The notes beneath the pieces were generated by a model, which worked only from the letters and a program-made list of their open reading frames with translations, was not told where the DNA came from and did not search any database. This document shows positions 37,822-38,856 of a stretch of DNA of 38,856 nucleotides, one piece after another. The position numbers and the translations under genes were made by a program. Every line of letters starts with the position of its first letter. Positions within the stretch are counted from its first letter, which is position 1. The DNA comes from an uncultured Lachnospiraceae bacterium (lineage in GTDB: Bacteria > Bacillota > Clostridia > Lachnospirales > Lachnospiraceae). The stretch is taken from contig CABSEG010000021.1 in the NCBI GenBank assembly GCA_902476645.1, forward strand, positions 1-38,856, in the 5' to 3' direction.

Positions 37822-38856
37822 ATGAGAAAAAGAAAATGGAAACAGATGATCACACTGTTGACTTGTCTGACGCTTACGCTGGAAGCGGCCGCACCAGTGA
37901 TGGCGTCAGGGCCTGCGGCAAGTGAGGTTGTCGTTACAGAGAACAATGGATTTCTGCTGGAGAAAAAAGAAAGCCAGACAGAGAAAGCGGCGGAGACTCC
38001 TGTTGAGGAACCGGAGGTAAGGGAGAGCCGAAGAGCAGAAAATACCGTCTTATTAAAGTTGGGAAATATAAGTATTACAAAAAACATGACTATGGAGCAG
38101 GTCAAAGCCATGTTGGGGGAACCGAAGCTGGTGACCGCCTCCATGTTGGGGGGCTTTGCTTATACGTTTTACAGTGGTAATTATGAGAACTATATTTACC
38201 TGGAGACAGACGGCAACGGAGATATTGTAGGATACGGTTCCATTTCCCCAGGCTTTGAGACAGATCAGCATAAATATGGGGAAATTCATGACCGATATTA
38301 TTGGTATCTGTCGGGATATCTGGATACCACCTTTGAGGAGAACCAGATTCTGGGAGCCATTGATTATGTAAGAGACCGGATTACCAGGGCTTCCTATGAG
38401 GCAGCCTATCAGAGGTTCTTCAACGATGTGGAGTGCAGAATGGGTGTGGCAAAGCAGGCTACTATGATGGCAAATGCCATCTTCGCCCAGGAGGGAAATA
38501 GTACGCGGAAGGTATTTAACGAGGATACTTTTTACCGTATGGAGCAGATCCGGCAAAAGGGAATCAGCGGATACGATTACTTTCAAAATATTGGAAAAAG
38601 CAGCTATTATAGTCTGATTATGTCCGGTTACAGTGACCGCTATGCGGACAGCTATGACAGATGCTTTCCAAATCCGCTGGAACTTAGCAGCGGGTGCAGA
38701 AATTATATTATAAAGGACGCCTTTTCAGATTCCAATCTCTGCTATTATTATGTAGAGGGATCCGGAATGCGCATGGATATCGGTTATATCAATCCTGCCT
38801 TTTTGGAGGAGAAAACCAGTGTACCCTACACCCAGGAGGAACAGAGCCTTTTAGAG
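37822..38856 (+). CDS. Secreted protein with CAP-associated-like domain, 3' end outside window
   Basis: An open reading frame of 345 codons that continues past the right edge. The signal peptide covers residues 1-29 (basic MRKRKWKQ, hydrophobic MITLLTCLTLTLEAAAPV, cleavage near MAS). An acidic, low-complexity stretch follows to about residue 75. Residues about 76-140 (ITKNMTMEQVKAMLGEPK, FAYTFYSGNYENYIYLETDG, IVGYGSISPGF) resemble the CAP-associated N-terminal domain that precedes SCP/CAP domains in Firmicutes. A helical, Tyr-rich part follows, including MANAIFAQEGNSTR, where CAP proteins have their N-R/E-R-x motif, but I cannot claim a CAP domain. GGTGAGG precedes the ATG. Confidence 0.7.
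   Translation, partial: MRKRKWKQMITLLTCLTLTLEAAAPVMASGPAASEVVVTENNGFLLEKKESQTEKAAETPVEEPEVRESRRAENTVLLKLGNISITKNMTMEQVKAMLGEPKLVTASMLGGFAYTFYSGNYENYIYLETDGNGDIVGYGSISPGFETDQHKYGEIHDRYYWYLSGYLDTTFEENQILGAIDYVRDRITRASYEAAYQRFFNDVECRMGVAKQATMMANAIFAQEGNSTRKVFNEDTFYRMEQIRQKGISGYDYFQNIGKSSYYSLIMSGYSDRYADSYDRCFPNPLELSSGCRNYIIKDAFSDSNLCYYYVEGSGMRMDIGYINPAFLEEKTSVPYTQEEQSLLE

Overview
The window is a stretch of bacterial chromosome of low-to-middle GC. Strong AGGAGG-type ribosome sites, TTGACA/TATAAT promoters with 17-bp spacers, a YhfC protease, a GHKL/LytTR pair, mini-RNase III and a tRNA-rich left edge all point to a Firmicute. Protein style (DUF5722 protein, secreted GH43 with Big_2 and Lys-rich tail, stand-alone LUD protein, AraR) suggests a gut Lachnospiraceae. 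I do not assign a species.

Layout. 1-139: end of a tRNA cluster (Val partial, Met) with a terminator. 241-4583: housekeeping block ispF, a GNAT acetyltransferase, cysS, mrnC, rlmB, tightly spaced or overlapping from ispF to GNAT and from cysS to rlmB. 4629-4790: a self-contained tRNA-Thr(GGU) unit with its own promoter and terminator. 4760-5964: a degraded island with an IS3-type relic, a small membrane protein and a truncated XRE-type regulator, closed on the right by an imperfect copy (19 of 21 bases) of the tRNA-Thr 3' end. It looks like the residue of a tRNA-integrated element. 6149-6709: three diverged direct repeats, each with a Shine-Dalgarno, a perfect hairpin and a very short ORF starting MKKK. 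Then mgsA, a cytoplasmic-looking amidase/LysM lysin, a 64-residue orphan protein on the minus strand, truA, and a LUD-domain protein on the minus strand.

10494-15457: secreted multidomain GH43 (arabinose-polymer type) followed by AraR, the arabinose repressor. 15473-17420: argS as a single unit. 17422-21490: marR plus two ABC half-transporters forming a heterodimeric exporter with one degenerate ATP site and a promoter-embedded inverted repeat. 21691-22920: a TasA/CalY-like exported protein and a CPBP membrane protease. 22910-24460 (minus): an ASKHA/DUF4445 activator-like ATPase without an iron-sulfur domain. 24671-30811: gltB-gltD, glutamate synthase.

30872-38856: an orphan ArsR/SmtB metal sensor (minus) divergent from an M19 dipeptidase-DUF5722 pair; then a four-gene operon of LytTR response regulator, seven-TM GHKL kinase, YhfC intramembrane protease and DUF3887-like lipoprotein; then a secreted protein with a CAP-associated-like domain that runs off the right edge.

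Most genes are ordinary. The two signals I rate highest are the repeat/hairpin/peptide array upstream of mgsA, where a stem changes by compensatory substitution between copies, and the tRNA-Thr direct repeat that delimits the island. All family assignments are from reading the sequence and memory of the families; no search was run.
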